DNA of 64,000 nt, taken from positions 85,511,256 to 85,575,255 of the forward strand of contig OX235271.1 of NCBI GenBank assembly GCA_944472155.2, read 5' to 3'. Of this stretch, positions 20,401 through 30,544 are shown piece after piece. Source of the DNA: Trichobilharzia szidati (Eukaryota > Platyhelminthes > Trematoda > Strigeidida > Schistosomatidae). Position 1 is the first letter of the stretch, and each line of letters opens with the position of its first letter. The position numbers and the translations under genes were made by a program. The notes beneath the pieces are model-generated. The model worked only from the letters and a program-made list of their open reading frames with translations. It made no database searches and was not told the DNA's origin.

Positions 20401-21960
20401 TATGAAGTGGAATCATTGGTAATCACATATATATTGCCCTGGAAAGTACTACATTTGCGTTCGTTATAACTCTATGTTTCAGTACGTGAAAATCTACGAC
20501 TGAAAACTCGAATACTATTCTCACACTGAGAAGGAGACACTGATTGATTCATTGTAGCTCTCCTGCTGTCCTAACACCTCCCCTTTTTCAACAAGTTTTC
20601 GATTGAACAGTCGCTTGAAGATTCTCAATGGGTTGTCATGCTCTCTGCAATTCCTTAGTACCTTCGACTGGTGTTTTCATACTTGGTGGTTCTTGATGTA
20701 ATATTTCTGTGAGTGAATTTTCTTCACATTTAGTTACTAACATAAGCTGAATCTGCTCATCTTCTGATGTTGTTTACATGTTTTGACTACAACAGTCCTC
20801 TGACTTTCACTTTATATGTGTGTAACTGTCGTAGTTTTCTCTTCAATGACTCCAGTGGTGCACTTTAGTTTTTTGGTTATGAAATCGCAAGTCGACACAG
20901 ACTCATTAACCGAAAAGTATCTGAATTTTTTCCCTTGATGTTTATTGTACTTCTTTTTTCTACCTTCATGTTTTATTTTTACACTTCGGGAGTAAATTAT
21001 CCTGCATAATGCGGATTCTTTGTCTAAATATATATATTTTTTCAACAAGTGATAATCGATTAATATTTGGTGAATTCGATATTGTTACGTAATCCAATAA
21101 AAAGAAAACGTTTAAAGTCATTCTGTTATCCTTTTCTTTCAGAATGGTTCCTTTAAGTGTTCAGCTTGACCATTCGACTGCGAATGAATGATATAGTGGA
21201 TGTAGGACATACTGAATACTGTTTTTGTGACAGAACTGTTGAAAATGACTTGATATGAACTGTGTACCATTGTCTGGGCAATCCTAGGCGGCAGTATACT
21301 ACTTCTCCAGGTTTCTCAATTGTAGACCTTGCAGAAAACATTTACCATAAAAATTTCTGACCATTTTGGAAATACATTACATCAGCAGCAACGTTGAGAT
21401 GTACATACCCTTGAACAAACTAAAATTAAGGGTATTTCTTAAAGGGCTAGGTAATAGATCTAATCAATACCTAAAAACTCCAGATCATGATGTGAATTTA
21501 GCGTCACGTATAATTTTGCCAAACAGTTTTGGCCTTTTTAGCAAAATGACATGTGTTGGAAACTGGTGGACATCCAATCTCGTGCCAAGTTTATCGGGAG
21601 ATCTAGATTATATCTGAGGCAGCGTCGAGTTGAAGTCGAATTGGATGATCATTGTAGAAAACTTCAGGATATTTCTGTCTATTCAAGAATTACACATAAG
21701 GAACACTGGAAACTATCTTGGTCTTTTACTGGGATGTGGATATCGATCCATTACTGGATAGACTTGAATGAGTACTATGAGTCTGAGGCTTACAAAAGCC
21801 TTTTTAATGTCCATATGCTCTACATCTGTTTTTCTTATATGAGCATTGTACAACTGTAATACCATGCTCCACAGAAGCAATAACTAGTGAATGCTTCTGA
21901 ACTGTCGCAGGGATTGAAGGATTAGGAGTAGTTTTGACTGAATAAAGGTGATTATTATTT
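20401..21960 (-). pseudogene. Decayed Ty3/gypsy element: gag zinc knuckle, protease, integrase, PPT, LTR end
   Basis: Read on the minus strand in order. A Gag CCHC region at about 21880-21800 (CFCGAWYYSC, KKNRCRAYGH) matches the knuckles of the intact element at 61088-63259. Protease at about 21650-21480 reads HPIRLQLDAASDI. Integrase at about 21340-21130 shows NGTQF- and SIQYVLHPLYHS-like stretches. A polypurine tract (plus strand CCTCCCCTTTTT, 20577-20588) abuts an LTR terminus at 20576. Only about 180 bases separate protease from the integrase DNG region, so reverse transcriptase is missing here too. Many stops and frameshifts. The LTR outer limit near 20401 is uncertain. Confidence 0.75.
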
Positions 21961-21979
21961 TCAATTACTTTTGTACTAT

Positions 21980-22316
21980 TGTAACGACAGAAGGCAAGAG
22001 TCAGGCAACAGATCATTTATTAAGGAAATCAACTCATGTTTATATATGTCTTCATGTACATTACTATGGATATTTAAGCAAACAAACACAGTCTTCTGAT
22101 TGGTTGTTTCTCACGTGAAGTTAATCTTTCATCTATTTGTGACTGTTTCTTGAATGTCAAATCCTCTATATGTTAACTGCATCCGCCTACGCAAAGTCTG
22201 CTGTGGTCGGTTTTGAATCAATCTTTGTTCACATTTTCTCACGACAAATCTTGGGAACGTAAATATTGACGTAAATTACTGTCTACCAATTTGGCTAGTA
22301 GACAGCTCTCACCACA
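21980..22316 (-). mobile_element. Solo LTR (gypsy-type family)
   Basis: 337 bp, flanked by CTAT at 21976-21979 and 22317-22320. Minus-strand orientation follows the copy at 52133. It lies just upstream of the gag remnant, probably inserted into or beside that older element. Confidence 0.88.
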
Positions 22317-22439
22317 CTATGATTTAAGTTGGTGAGTCTTTGACACTCATGTCTTACATGGTCACTGTGGGAATTTTTTTAATAGTGGATAGCATGCATG
22401 TTCTGACTCCTGAATCAATTAGAAAACGTAATCTCCGCG

Positions 22440-22980
22440 AAAGAAGACGTGGCTTTTCACTGGCTGACTGGTTTCAACATAGGACTTTGCACAGATGTGC
22501 AACAGTTTGAGTTGCTACACTCGATGTAGCAAAGCAAGAGAAGAGAGATTATTGAATGTATCTGCGCCAGCCATTGAGAACGATTTTGAGCCATATCACC
22601 ATTGGTCTCCAGCCTTCATTGCTTCTTACCGTCCCGAGCGACCCAACCAGTCAGGAAGTCTACACCTCCCTACGTGGCTGGCTTAAAATAACTTATGGAT
22701 TTCATTGACTGATGAAGCCATGTTTTGGTTTGACCACCATTGGGTCTTTTTCAACCTGTTCTTATGTCAGCTAACACTGCCTATCTATGGAGGGGATGTC
22801 TAGGCATGCGTAACACATGTCTTAACCATCTCAGTCGGTATAACTTCACAACCTCGTCGATTGATTTCCCCTCCTCACCTAACACTCGACCGATGCCTTA
22901 CCTCAACATTGCTCACCTTATCATACCACCATGTAACTCGGGAGACAGAACGCAGACGTGGCTTTAACCCAATGAGAGGT
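22440..22980 (-). mobile_element. Truncated LINE: RT tail and 3' UTR
   Basis: Same family as 16030-16860. The 3' UTR (CACAGATGTGCAACAGTTTG on plus) is followed by the reversed tail of the RT domain with stops. Confidence 0.7.
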
Positions 22981-23138
22981 CTAGGGAAATCTTGTATTGA
23001 ATAATTTTATGATAATTCACTTAAGTTCGATCTATAAGTTATTTCAGGACATTTATAACACCTATGATCTTGGTCAAGTAGGTTAAGAATGAACTGGAAG
23101 GGAATTTATTAAGTTTAATAATTCCCATTGTAGCATTA

Positions 23139-24587
23139 GGAACACAATATTCAGCGAAGAGACTCTTTTCAACGAATTTATTATCAAGCTGTATAATCAT
23201 ATGTATATATATATATGGTTTTTATAAAAATTATATCCGGTGAGGGAATTGTTTTATGGCAAAGCTTGAAAATTCTCAACTTAGTCAAACCATCGGTTAT
23301 TTTGACATTTATAAAAGATACGTAGACGACACTTTCGTTATCTGCGATAAAAATGTAATTCTTGATGATGTCTTGTTTGCTTTCAACAACTGCCATCCTT
23401 CTTTACAATTCACCGTAGTTTAGGAGTTCGAACTAAGTATTCCCTTTCTTGATGTGTGCCTTAGCAGACGTAATGACGGGTCTCTCAAAAGATCTATCCA
23501 CAAGAAACGTACATGGAACGGACAACTAACTAATTTTTACAGTTGGGTCCCTATTTCCAGAAAAAGGAACTTAATTCATTCGTTCTGCTCTAGGATAAGG
23601 AAAATTTGTAGTTCTGATTCCGTTGACTCGGAACTTGACTTCTTAAAAGCCACTCTCGCAGAAAACGGTTACCCAAACCGATTTATTGACAGCAACATGA
23701 AAGAAAAGCAGTCTAAAACTGGTCACCGACACAGTTCCAAAGAAAACCTTATTCATGAACTTGGAATTCAAAGGTGATCAAGCTTCAGATATGCTCAAAA
23801 ATCGTCTCTCTAAATCAGTCAGTAAGACATTCTATGCAGCAAAATTACATATGACATTCAGTAGCCGCAAGTTGTTCTTTACCTCTGTAAAAGATAAGCT
23901 CCCCCGTCTGGCCGCCTCCATGTGCATCTATCAGTTCATTTGCTCTTGTGGAGTAAGGTACATTGGCCGTAGTCAGAGGACGCTTTCCACACGGATACGA
24001 GAACATATTCCAGCATGGTTTTACAAGGGAGAAAGAAAGTGTGTGCGAAGCTCTATTTTGGAACACCTGATCGACTTCTGTCACTCTGTCAACCCTGACC
24101 ATGATTTTAAGATCATATATGGAATCCATGCTAACTTCCCGCGTTTTCTTCGTTACAGACTTCTAAAGACAGCTGAGGCCTTGACCATTCGTGATTTTAA
24201 GCCAGACCTTTGTGTACAAAAGAATTATGTACAATCCCTACTTCAGCCTTGGCCGTAGAGGGATAGACATTTATTTATTTTGTTTATTTAGTTATTCCAT
24301 GTACTCTTCCCTTATTGCTACGATCATTATTAGTATTATTATCATTATTATTATTACTATTCACACTCTGAATGTTTTCCACTTGACATTTTAAACCCAA
24401 AATTATTAATTTTTAATATTTTAATTGCATTTCATGCAACTATTATTATTTCATGTATTCACACCTTTGACCTAATTCCCTCACCGGATATAATTTTTAT
24501 AAAAACCATATATATATATATACATATGATTATACAGCTTGATAATAAATTCGTTGAAAAGAGTCTCTTCGCTGAATATTGTGTTCT
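23139..24587 (+). mobile_element. Penelope-like element bounded by ~110-bp inverted terminal repeats
   Basis: Inverted arms 23141-23250 and 24474-24585 are identical by eye except for one extra TA step in the central (TA)n. Inside, an RT fragment with YVDDTF lies near 23315 and continues to 23777 after an in-frame stop; a GIY-YIG endonuclease frame lies at 23755-24258. The N-terminal two thirds of RT are missing, so this copy is 5'-truncated. Inverted rather than direct terminal repeats are known for PLEs. Confidence 0.85.
23755..24258 (+). pseudogene. PLE GIY-YIG endonuclease domain
   Basis: Open frame in which FICSCGVRYIGRSQRTLSTR and IREHIPAW form the GIY-YIG core; further on are EHLIDFCHSVNPDHDF and LLKTAEALTIRDFKPDLC, which are typical of PLE tails. 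It overlaps the preceding RT frame (23454-23777) in a different frame, so a frameshift has split RT from endonuclease. This is not a functional polyprotein. Confidence 0.75.
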
Positions 24588-24769
24588 TAATTTATTAAGT
24601 CTCTTTTATCTGGGGAAACATTATTTTGCTATTAAATATCACGGCTATATCTTCGTCTTTTTAGTTCTCATTGCTTAGCACTGATAACTCACAAACTCTT
24701 ATTTATTCTTCACTTAAGCTACTTTCTCAATCCATTGAAAATTCCCCTCTGTTTGTGCTATATACTACT

Positions 24770-24960
24770 GCCAACTGATTGTTATGAGTATTTGTATACC
24801 ACTCATATCAACTAATAATGCTTGCTAGCGAGATCGAGGTAATCTAAACACTGAACAACTGTTTCACTTGTTTGGGGCCGAGCCTATCAGTGGTGTATCC
24901 GGTTCAACTAAGCTGAGAAATGCTCCGGTTCTGAACTTTATTTGTAAGTGAACTTAAGAC
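24770..24960 (+). repeat. Dispersed repeat, copy 1
   Basis: Matches 30220-30440 in the same orientation (TGCTTGCTAGC; CAGTGTACCTGGTTC-like; GAATCCTGGCTAGC-like). Unclassified. Confidence 0.5.
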
Positions 24961-25185
24961 TATTTATTTTGATGTAGTTGTGTTCTCTGAACTGAATGGT
25001 TTATTTGCGAAGCTTTCATTGCCCTACTAGGCAACATCTTCAGTGCATACTTCAATTTGAAGTGAGCTTTTAAATTCCTCCAAGAGTTTATTAGTCATCT
25101 CTCTTGGTGACCTTGAACGTGATTGGTTGTTTTGTTTGTTTTCATACCCTCTAGGCTACTTGTATTGGTAGTGATTGTTTCCTTG
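24960..25185 (+). repeat. Dispersed repeat related to 36000-36180
   Basis: Shares TTCATTGCCCTACTAGGCAA, ATCTTCAGTGCATACTT and TGACCTTGA-GTGATTGG-type blocks with 36000-36180 and, inverted, with 36330-36500. Confidence 0.5.
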
Positions 25186-25189
25186 ACGT

Positions 25190-25800
25190 GAAGTTTGACC
25201 ATTTGTGTATGAACTGCAGCAGTTCAGTTTGCCACACTGTAGCATGCAAAGTACAGAAAATAAAGAGACTCAAAAGAACTATACTAAGCGGAAATATAAG
25301 GTAGTAACAAGGAAAAACATCAGGACTTAATGGATCTTAGATTGTGCAAAGAATAATTGCATCTGTGCCACTGAGAACGATTTTGAGCCATTTCAAGAAT
25401 AGTCTGCATCCATTGGTTCTTAGCCTCTCGACGATTCAAGTCAGCCAGACAGTCTACACCTTCCTGTTTGACTCAAACCAACTGTCAGAGGCTTCATTGT
25501 TTTGATTTTATCACTCTTAACTCATTTCCAACCTAATCTTACGTCAGCTCACGTTGCTCAACGGTGTGTAGGCGGTGGCTCAACATGTGTCCTAGCCATC
25601 TCAATCTACGTAGCTTCACAATCTTATCGACTGATTTCCATTCCTTCCTGCTATACTACTGTAGCCTAACTTCAATATTGGTCACCATATTGTGTACCGC
25701 TTATCGTAGGAGAGAGAAAGCAAACATCTGAGATCAAAGACAGCTAGTCTTTTGATATCTTCCACTTTCAATGGTTATATCTCACAGTTTACAAATCCTC
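25190..25800 (-). mobile_element. Truncated LINE: RT tail and 3' UTR, strongly degenerate
   Basis: Same family and orientation as 16030 and 22440 (CAGCAGTTCAGTTTGCCACA on plus near 25219). Confidence 0.6.
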
Positions 25801-26059
25801 AGAAATTCAAGCCAAAAATAAACCAATCAAAAACTGTATAATTAGGTTATCATGTCAGTGGATGCATCAGTCATGACTTTACGGCTAACAACCATAGGTT
25901 GTCTATCCTATCACTCCTCTCCTTCTAATTCAGTACGATTATGATCGAAAAACACGAAACTGGAAAGCTAGTGAGATGATGAACGAATAGTATGATTCAT
26001 GCTAGGTGGCTCGCCATCGGCAGGATGTCCTGTCTGAATCAGATCTTGTGGTTGTTGGC

Positions 26060-26190
26060 CCTCACCTATGAAGCGTAACTGCAGTATTGAAGGAACTCAT
26101 AACCTCTCTGAGATTTGAACCCGGGTCACCCAGTGCTGCAGTCTCAAAGACAAGCTACTTGAGCTCTCACTTGACCTCCTATTGGACTTT
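26060..26190 (-). repeat. tRNA-like SINE fragment
   Basis: The minus strand reads a B-box-like GGGTTCAAATCTC preceded by CAGCACTGGGTGACCC and an A-box-like segment. No body was assigned. Confidence 0.45.
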
Positions 26191-26369
26191 AACGAATACT
26201 TTCATTGGACACTAGGCAGTAACTAACGTCATATGTGTAGTCCTTGATCCAAACTGAATTCTATCAGTCAGGTATTATATTTATGCATATTATCATTATA
26301 CAAATATTTTGAACTGTAATCTGTTGATTTTTAACCCCGTTTTGTTTTTCTCACTGATTGTGATTAGAC

Positions 26370-26630
26370 CGCCATTTTTGACCTTTGTTGATATGTCGGC
26401 TCCCAGTGTGGACGCCTCGAAGATATCTGAGGATTGACTTGAAGTACTTTAGTGGATGATAGCTAGCGATAGAATCCAGGATGTGCATTTCGTCCTATTT
26501 AGGACTCATCATCTGGATGTATCTCCATTCCAAAGAAGTAATGGTATTTCCATTAAGACTCCGACCCCAGTACCCATTGTTTCAAAAGCTAAAGTGTTAT
26601 TCACTAAACGTTTTTGGGTCACATAAGCCA
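26370..26630 (-). mobile_element. SM-alpha-type SINE with a near-perfect hammerhead fold
   Basis: Antisense copy of the schistosome hammerhead-bearing SINE type. The ribozyme segment is 26471-26520 on the minus strand. The tRNA-like part is degraded. Confidence 0.7.
26471..26520 (-). ncRNA. Hammerhead ribozyme, core-inactivated by one base
   Basis: On the minus strand stem I is ACATCCAG with CTGGATTC. The core ATGATGA should be CTGATGA. Stem II GTCC/GGAC closes on TAAATA, followed by GAAA. Stem III is ATG/CAT, with cleavage triplet ATC. Every helix is paired; the only core defect is C3 to A, which removes the conserved C3-G8 pair. Confidence 0.65.
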
Positions 26631-26925
26631 CCACCTCTTGTACAATGGGCATTCGTTACCGTTTGTTTTTTATTCAATTTTGATTTTACCCATTGACCTT
26701 ATTGATTCATTGTTATTTAAATCAATAAGGTTGTTAAGAACAACAATTCTTTAACTGCTATAGAACCTGATCAAGAGGGAGTTATCGAAGTGAATATTTT
26801 CTGCTTTTTTTTTTACTAATCACTCTTTTAATCATTTTCTTCACAAAAAAATACCTACTTTTAAAACAAAAAAAACTATCTTTTATACAAAAACATAATA
26901 CAACGAACATATTTCAGTTTCTCTT

Positions 26926-27333
26926 CTATAAACAATGTACAGCTAATATCATAGCTGTTACTGATGCTGCTGAAAATATACACGTGATTAACAACAAACA
27001 TTCAGCAATAGCTCCAGACATTTTAACATAACGTGATGCTTGTGCTTGAAGCATTTGTATTTTTAATTCATATACCTCTTGTGCACGAATTTGTCCACTC
27101 AATGCTAATGTTTCATCTGGACACGGGAATACTTCACATAATTCCATATGAAAATGTCCTAATCCTCCTTGACATGCTTCACCAAGACAATCACGTGTAC
27201 GTATACGTCTTTGATGATAGTCAAGACCACAGTTTGGTGAACATTCAGACCATGGTGACCATTGTGACCATTTACCCCGGATAAATTCACAATATTTACC
27301 ATAAGCTTCTTCTGGACAAATACAATATGTTTC
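26926..27333 (-). CDS. EGF/TSP1 membrane protein, terminal exon (TSP1 domain and transmembrane segment)
   Basis: Minus-strand acceptor TTTCAG before 27333; starts in phase 0; stop TAG at 26928-26926. It opens with the end of an EGF-like module (ETYCICPEEAYGKYCEF). A thrombospondin type 1 repeat follows (KWSQWSPWSECSPNCG, with W-x2-W-x2-W for C-mannosylation; RIRTRDC; MELCEVFPC), then a linker, a hydrophobic segment (ECLLLITCIFSAASVTAMIL) and a three-to-four-residue tail. It is therefore probably a type I surface protein with almost no cytoplasmic part. The phase matches the exon at 34997-35117. The segment 26926-27147 alone would start internally at Met and is not the true start. Family member not identified. 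Confidence 0.85.
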   Translation of the reverse strand, partial: ETYCICPEEAYGKYCEFIRGKWSQWSPWSECSPNCGLDYHQRRIRTRDCLGEACQGGLGHFHMELCEVFPCPDETLALSGQIRAQEVYELKIQMLQAQASRYVKMSGAIAECLLLITCIFSAASVTAMILAVHCL

Positions 27334-27444
27334 CTGAAATATAAATAAATAAATTTAAAAGAAATATATATATATCTTATTATTTCTAAAAAGTTGTCTA
27401 ATTTCGACGTTAACTAAGGTAATTTTATCAATTTATGAAGATCC

Positions 27445-27684
27445 CGTGGTGCGTCGGTGGTACAGCGGTTAGGACGCTCGCCGACCATGCACATGGTCCG
27501 GGGTTCGATCCCCGGCCGACGCACTCCTTTACCTTACTAGGCCAGTGATAAGACTGGTAAAGAGGGAAGGTTGGTTGGGCATGAGGCTAGCAACCCCATC
27601 CTGTAAAAATAAACACTGCTACCGAAACTTCAAGCCTCTAGATTGAAGCCCTATGTTCCACTGGGAGCGTGAAGGAATAAAAAA
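27445..27684 (+). mobile_element. Full-length tRNA-derived SINE with 10-bp target duplication
   Basis: 240 bp between perfect ATGAAGATCC copies (27435-27444, 27685-27694). The head is a 72-nt tRNA-like unit (27451-27522). The tail GAAGCCCTATGTTCCACT, followed by GGAATAAAAAA, resembles the 3' tail of the RTE-type LINE at 49660-49699. Other copies: 20172 (-), 44078 (-), 47610 (+), 50610 (-). This is the best-preserved copy. Confidence 0.9.
27451..27522 (+). ncRNA. tRNA-like head of the SINE
   Basis: Acceptor-like ends GCGTCGG/CCGACGC pair over 7 bp. A-box-like TGGTACAGCGGTTAGGACGC; T-arm and B-box CGGGGTTCGATCCCCGG. The centre folds as GACCATG-CA-CATGGTC, so there is no normal anticodon loop. 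It acts as a Pol III promoter rather than a decoding tRNA. Confidence 0.8.
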
Positions 27685-27830
27685 ATGAAGATCCTGCAGT
27701 CTTTTTAAAAGTTATACACACAGTTGTCAGCTACATGCCTTCAAACCATAATGTGGCGAGTATTACTGATAAGATTTGTCAGCATCATATAAATATATGT
27801 GTAAAACTTGGGCACTGTGGTAGTAAGTAA

Positions 27831-29373
27831 TTCCATATTAGTTTGTTTATTAGACGTATCACATAGTGAGGAACAGTATTATTTACTGCATGACGTTTCG
27901 AACAAAATTTATTGTTCATAATCATATCAATTATAAATATGGCTATAGAGGCAGTCAGAAACCAACTCATTTCTGATCAAGAACTCGAACTTAGGACGAA
28001 AGTGCCACTTGGGTACATAATGCTGGGGGTGCAGCTGTGCCTGACTTCCACAGTATTTAAATTCCAAAGGAAAATTTACAAACAAACTGTGGGAGTTGCC
28101 ATGGGATCACCGATATCCCCAGTTGTGGCAGATATATTCATGCAAAGGTGGGAAAACATAGCAATTGAAACGTTCACCCCCACCCCAAAAGTATGGTGGA
28201 GGTATGTAGATGACATATTCACTGTACTTAGAACACAAGATATAGATAGATTTTTTGAACACATCAACTCGAAGGTTGAAGCAATTCAATTCACTTATGA
28301 ATTGGAAAATCAGGAAGGAGAGCTCCCAATGTTAGATTGCAACGTAAAAAGGAAAGAAGATGGGAAGTTAAACACTAGTGTTTACAGGAAACCCACACAT
28401 CCAAACAGATATTTGGACTTCCGATCATCCCATCCTATGTCAGTAAAAATTGGATTGGTGAAATGTTTAAATGACAGAGCACAAAAACTAAGTAGTACCA
28501 AGGAAAATCTAAAAAAGGAACTGATACACATAAAAGAAGCCTTGAAACTTAATAATTACCCGGATAAATTAGTCAGGAAATGTAAAAATAAAATAAATAA
28601 TGATAGTAGTGATAGTAATAATAACAATAATAATGATAATAATTATAGTGATAATAATAATAATATTAATGACGACACCAACAATAAGGAATCTAAATCA
28701 TCAGTAGTAATTCCATACAAGGAAGGAACCTCGGAAGCCTTACGCAGAATTCTCAACAAGGCAGGAATAAAAACGACATTCAAACCCACAAACTCAATTG
28801 GAAACAAGCTTTGTCGGTTAAAGGATCCTGTGGAGCCTTTAAAACAAAACAATTTAGTTTACCTAATACCCTGCTGGTATGACTGTCAGGTCAAATACAT
28901 AGGTCAAACTAGTAGAACAGGGGCAGTCAGACTAGCTGAACACAAAAACCTAGCAAAATCTAGATTAGTTGACCCGAATAAGATAAGAAATCCAGAGAAT
29001 AGTTCAGCCATGGCACTACGTGCAATTAAACACAACCATACAATAGAGTGATGGGATAAGATGACAGTTTTAAAATCTAATACAGCTAACAGGGTAGAGG
29101 GAGAGATTGATAACAGAAGCTTTGTTTATCGAATCAACTGCAAATACATGTAATAGGAATAATTCAACACCTGTCTCAGATATCTAGAAAGTTCTACTAC
29201 CCCTACGACGACAAATAGCAGAGAATAAAGAAAACTATAAAACTCAAGTTTCGAAGTCGTATGATTATAATTGATGAAATGATTATGAACAATAAATTTT
29301 GTTCGAAACCTTGTCATCCAGTACATAATACTGTTTCACTGTGTCAAACGTCTAATAAGCAAACTAATATGGA
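27831..29373 (+). mobile_element. Penelope-like element with ~105-bp inverted terminal repeats
   Basis: Left arm 27831-27936 and right arm 29265-29373 are inverted (TTATTAGACGT, AACAGTATTAT, TTCGAACAAAATTTATTGTT). The arms have diverged visibly, unlike those of the element at 23139. Encloses the RT/GIY-YIG frame 27912-29051. Lies in an intron of the minus-strand EGF/TSP1 gene. Confidence 0.85.
27912..29051 (+). CDS. PLE polyprotein, 5'-truncated: RT C-half, Asn-rich linker, GIY-YIG endonuclease
   Basis: 379-codon open frame. It starts inside the terminal repeat, so the RT N-terminus is missing. Residues ~55-85: GVAMGSPISPVVADIFM, the RT palm/B motif. YVDDIF catalytic box at residue 98. RKPTHPNRYLDFRSSHP near 155 is a PLE hallmark. 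Residues ~230-260 are an Asn/Asp/Ser tract encoded by AAT/GAT-rich triplets. The GIY-YIG domain from ~314 reads NLVYLIPC and then VKYIGQTSRTGAVRLAEHKN. The final stop at 29051 precedes a decayed continuation (LKSNTANRVEGEID-like). The product is unlikely to be functional, but the frame is long and open. Confidence 0.8.
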   Translation: MFIIISIINMAIEAVRNQLISDQELELRTKVPLGYIMLGVQLCLTSTVFKFQRKIYKQTVGVAMGSPISPVVADIFMQRWENIAIETFTPTPKVWWRYVDDIFTVLRTQDIDRFFEHINSKVEAIQFTYELENQEGELPMLDCNVKRKEDGKLNTSVYRKPTHPNRYLDFRSSHPMSVKIGLVKCLNDRAQKLSSTKENLKKELIHIKEALKLNNYPDKLVRKCKNKINNDSSDSNNNNNNDNNYSDNNNNINDDTNNKESKSSVVIPYKEGTSEALRRILNKAGIKTTFKPTNSIGNKLCRLKDPVEPLKQNNLVYLIPCWYDCQVKYIGQTSRTGAVRLAEHKNLAKSRLVDPNKIRNPENSSAMALRAIKHNHTIE

Positions 29374-29859
29374 AGCATACAAAGAGACGTTCATCGGCAA
29401 ATATACATCAAATAGCAGGGAGATACATTAGAGAAATGAAAGGAATGCAAAGAAACACAACACGAAGTACAGAAGTAACCACGATACAAAGATCTTTGCA
29501 AATGGTGCGTTCTGAAGGATAAGGTATACATAATTTGATCACATATAGAGATACCAATTTCCAAATAAACATTCCTTTACCAAGTCTACGTCTTCTACCG
29601 TTTCAATAAGACATTTATTACAAATCAGTAATGAAAGGCTTTCAGTGATGACGAGCAGTTACTTACTTCCCGTGGCTGCCTACACTGTGGGGGTTGATTT
29701 CTTCTTAATATGCCTAAAACATCAGATGCATTAGTGTTGCGTAATTGCAGGGTGAAAGGAGCAGTAGCCTGCTTAAAGAGATTTTTGAACTTGTATTCGT
29801 AAGAAGACCACATAATGGGTTACGGACCACCATAGGATAAGTTGGGTTATATGATTTTC
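29374..29859. other. Intronic stretch, no recognised feature
   Basis: No repeat or exon recognised. A short minus frame (29625-29813) has no family resemblance. Confidence 0.4.
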
Positions 29860-30150
29860 TAAGCTAACATTTTCCAGTCGCTGTCTCCTGAACAGGAAGC
29901 AGCATGGTTGGCATGCTGGTCGCCTGAGGGAAACTTCTTATTACTGGTTTATCACTATTCACCCCCAGAACTCGGAATAGTGTACACGATCTACACTATG
30001 ATAGTAACTACTTTTATTCTAACTGCTATCCAAGAGAACTTTCTGACATGTTAGAACTTGCAAGAACATTCGTTGCAGCCAGTATAGCTGGTTGGGTTAT
30101 TGAGATAATGAAAGCCCGATAGCCATTTCTAGGTAGCATCTATTAATCAG
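29860..30150 (-). repeat. Degenerate copy of the 573-bp retroposon (5' part)
   Basis: The reverse complement aligns with 14070-14330 (CGGGCTTTC, ACCCAACCAGCTATACTGGC, TTTCCCTCAGGCGACCAGCA). Confidence 0.65.
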
Positions 30151-30219
30151 AGATCACAATCTGTGATCTGCTTCATATCTTAAATGAAAGTCAAGAAAGC
30201 ATAAATGCTTGATTCTATG

Positions 30220-30440
30220 TACCACCGATTGATTGACATTGAGTAGTTCGACACCATTCACCTCTAGCTGTAGTGCTTGCTAGCCAGGTTGAAATAGTCT
30301 GAACACCATATGGTCACTTCGCTCCTTATGGGTAGAGCTCATCAGCAGTGTACCTGGTTCGATTCAACTCAGAAAGCCGAATCAGTTGAAACCATCTGAA
30401 TCCTGGCTAGCTATTTGAGCGAACCGGTAATATGTTGAAT
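30220..30440 (+). repeat. Dispersed repeat, copy 2
   Basis: Matches 24770-24960. Unclassified. Confidence 0.5.
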
Positions 30441-30544
30441 CAAATTCGCGATTTGCAATCTACACAGTTCTACATGAAAATTCACTATAGTTTCCTTTGG
30501 AAACCAGAATCGTTAAATTGTCAGTAAATTTCTTGAAAATTCTT

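Noticed and set aside
27451..27522. Functional tRNA gene
   Set aside because: The anticodon region is a 7-bp palindrome with a 2-base loop, and the unit is the head of a SINE with target duplications.
27885..27936. Hammerhead in the terminal repeats of the PLEs at 27831 and 53181
   Set aside because: A GAAC(A)...(T)GTTC or GAGC...GCTC hairpin precedes GAAAC in both, but the core reads ATTATGA and the hairpin swallows core bases, so a hammerhead is not consistent.
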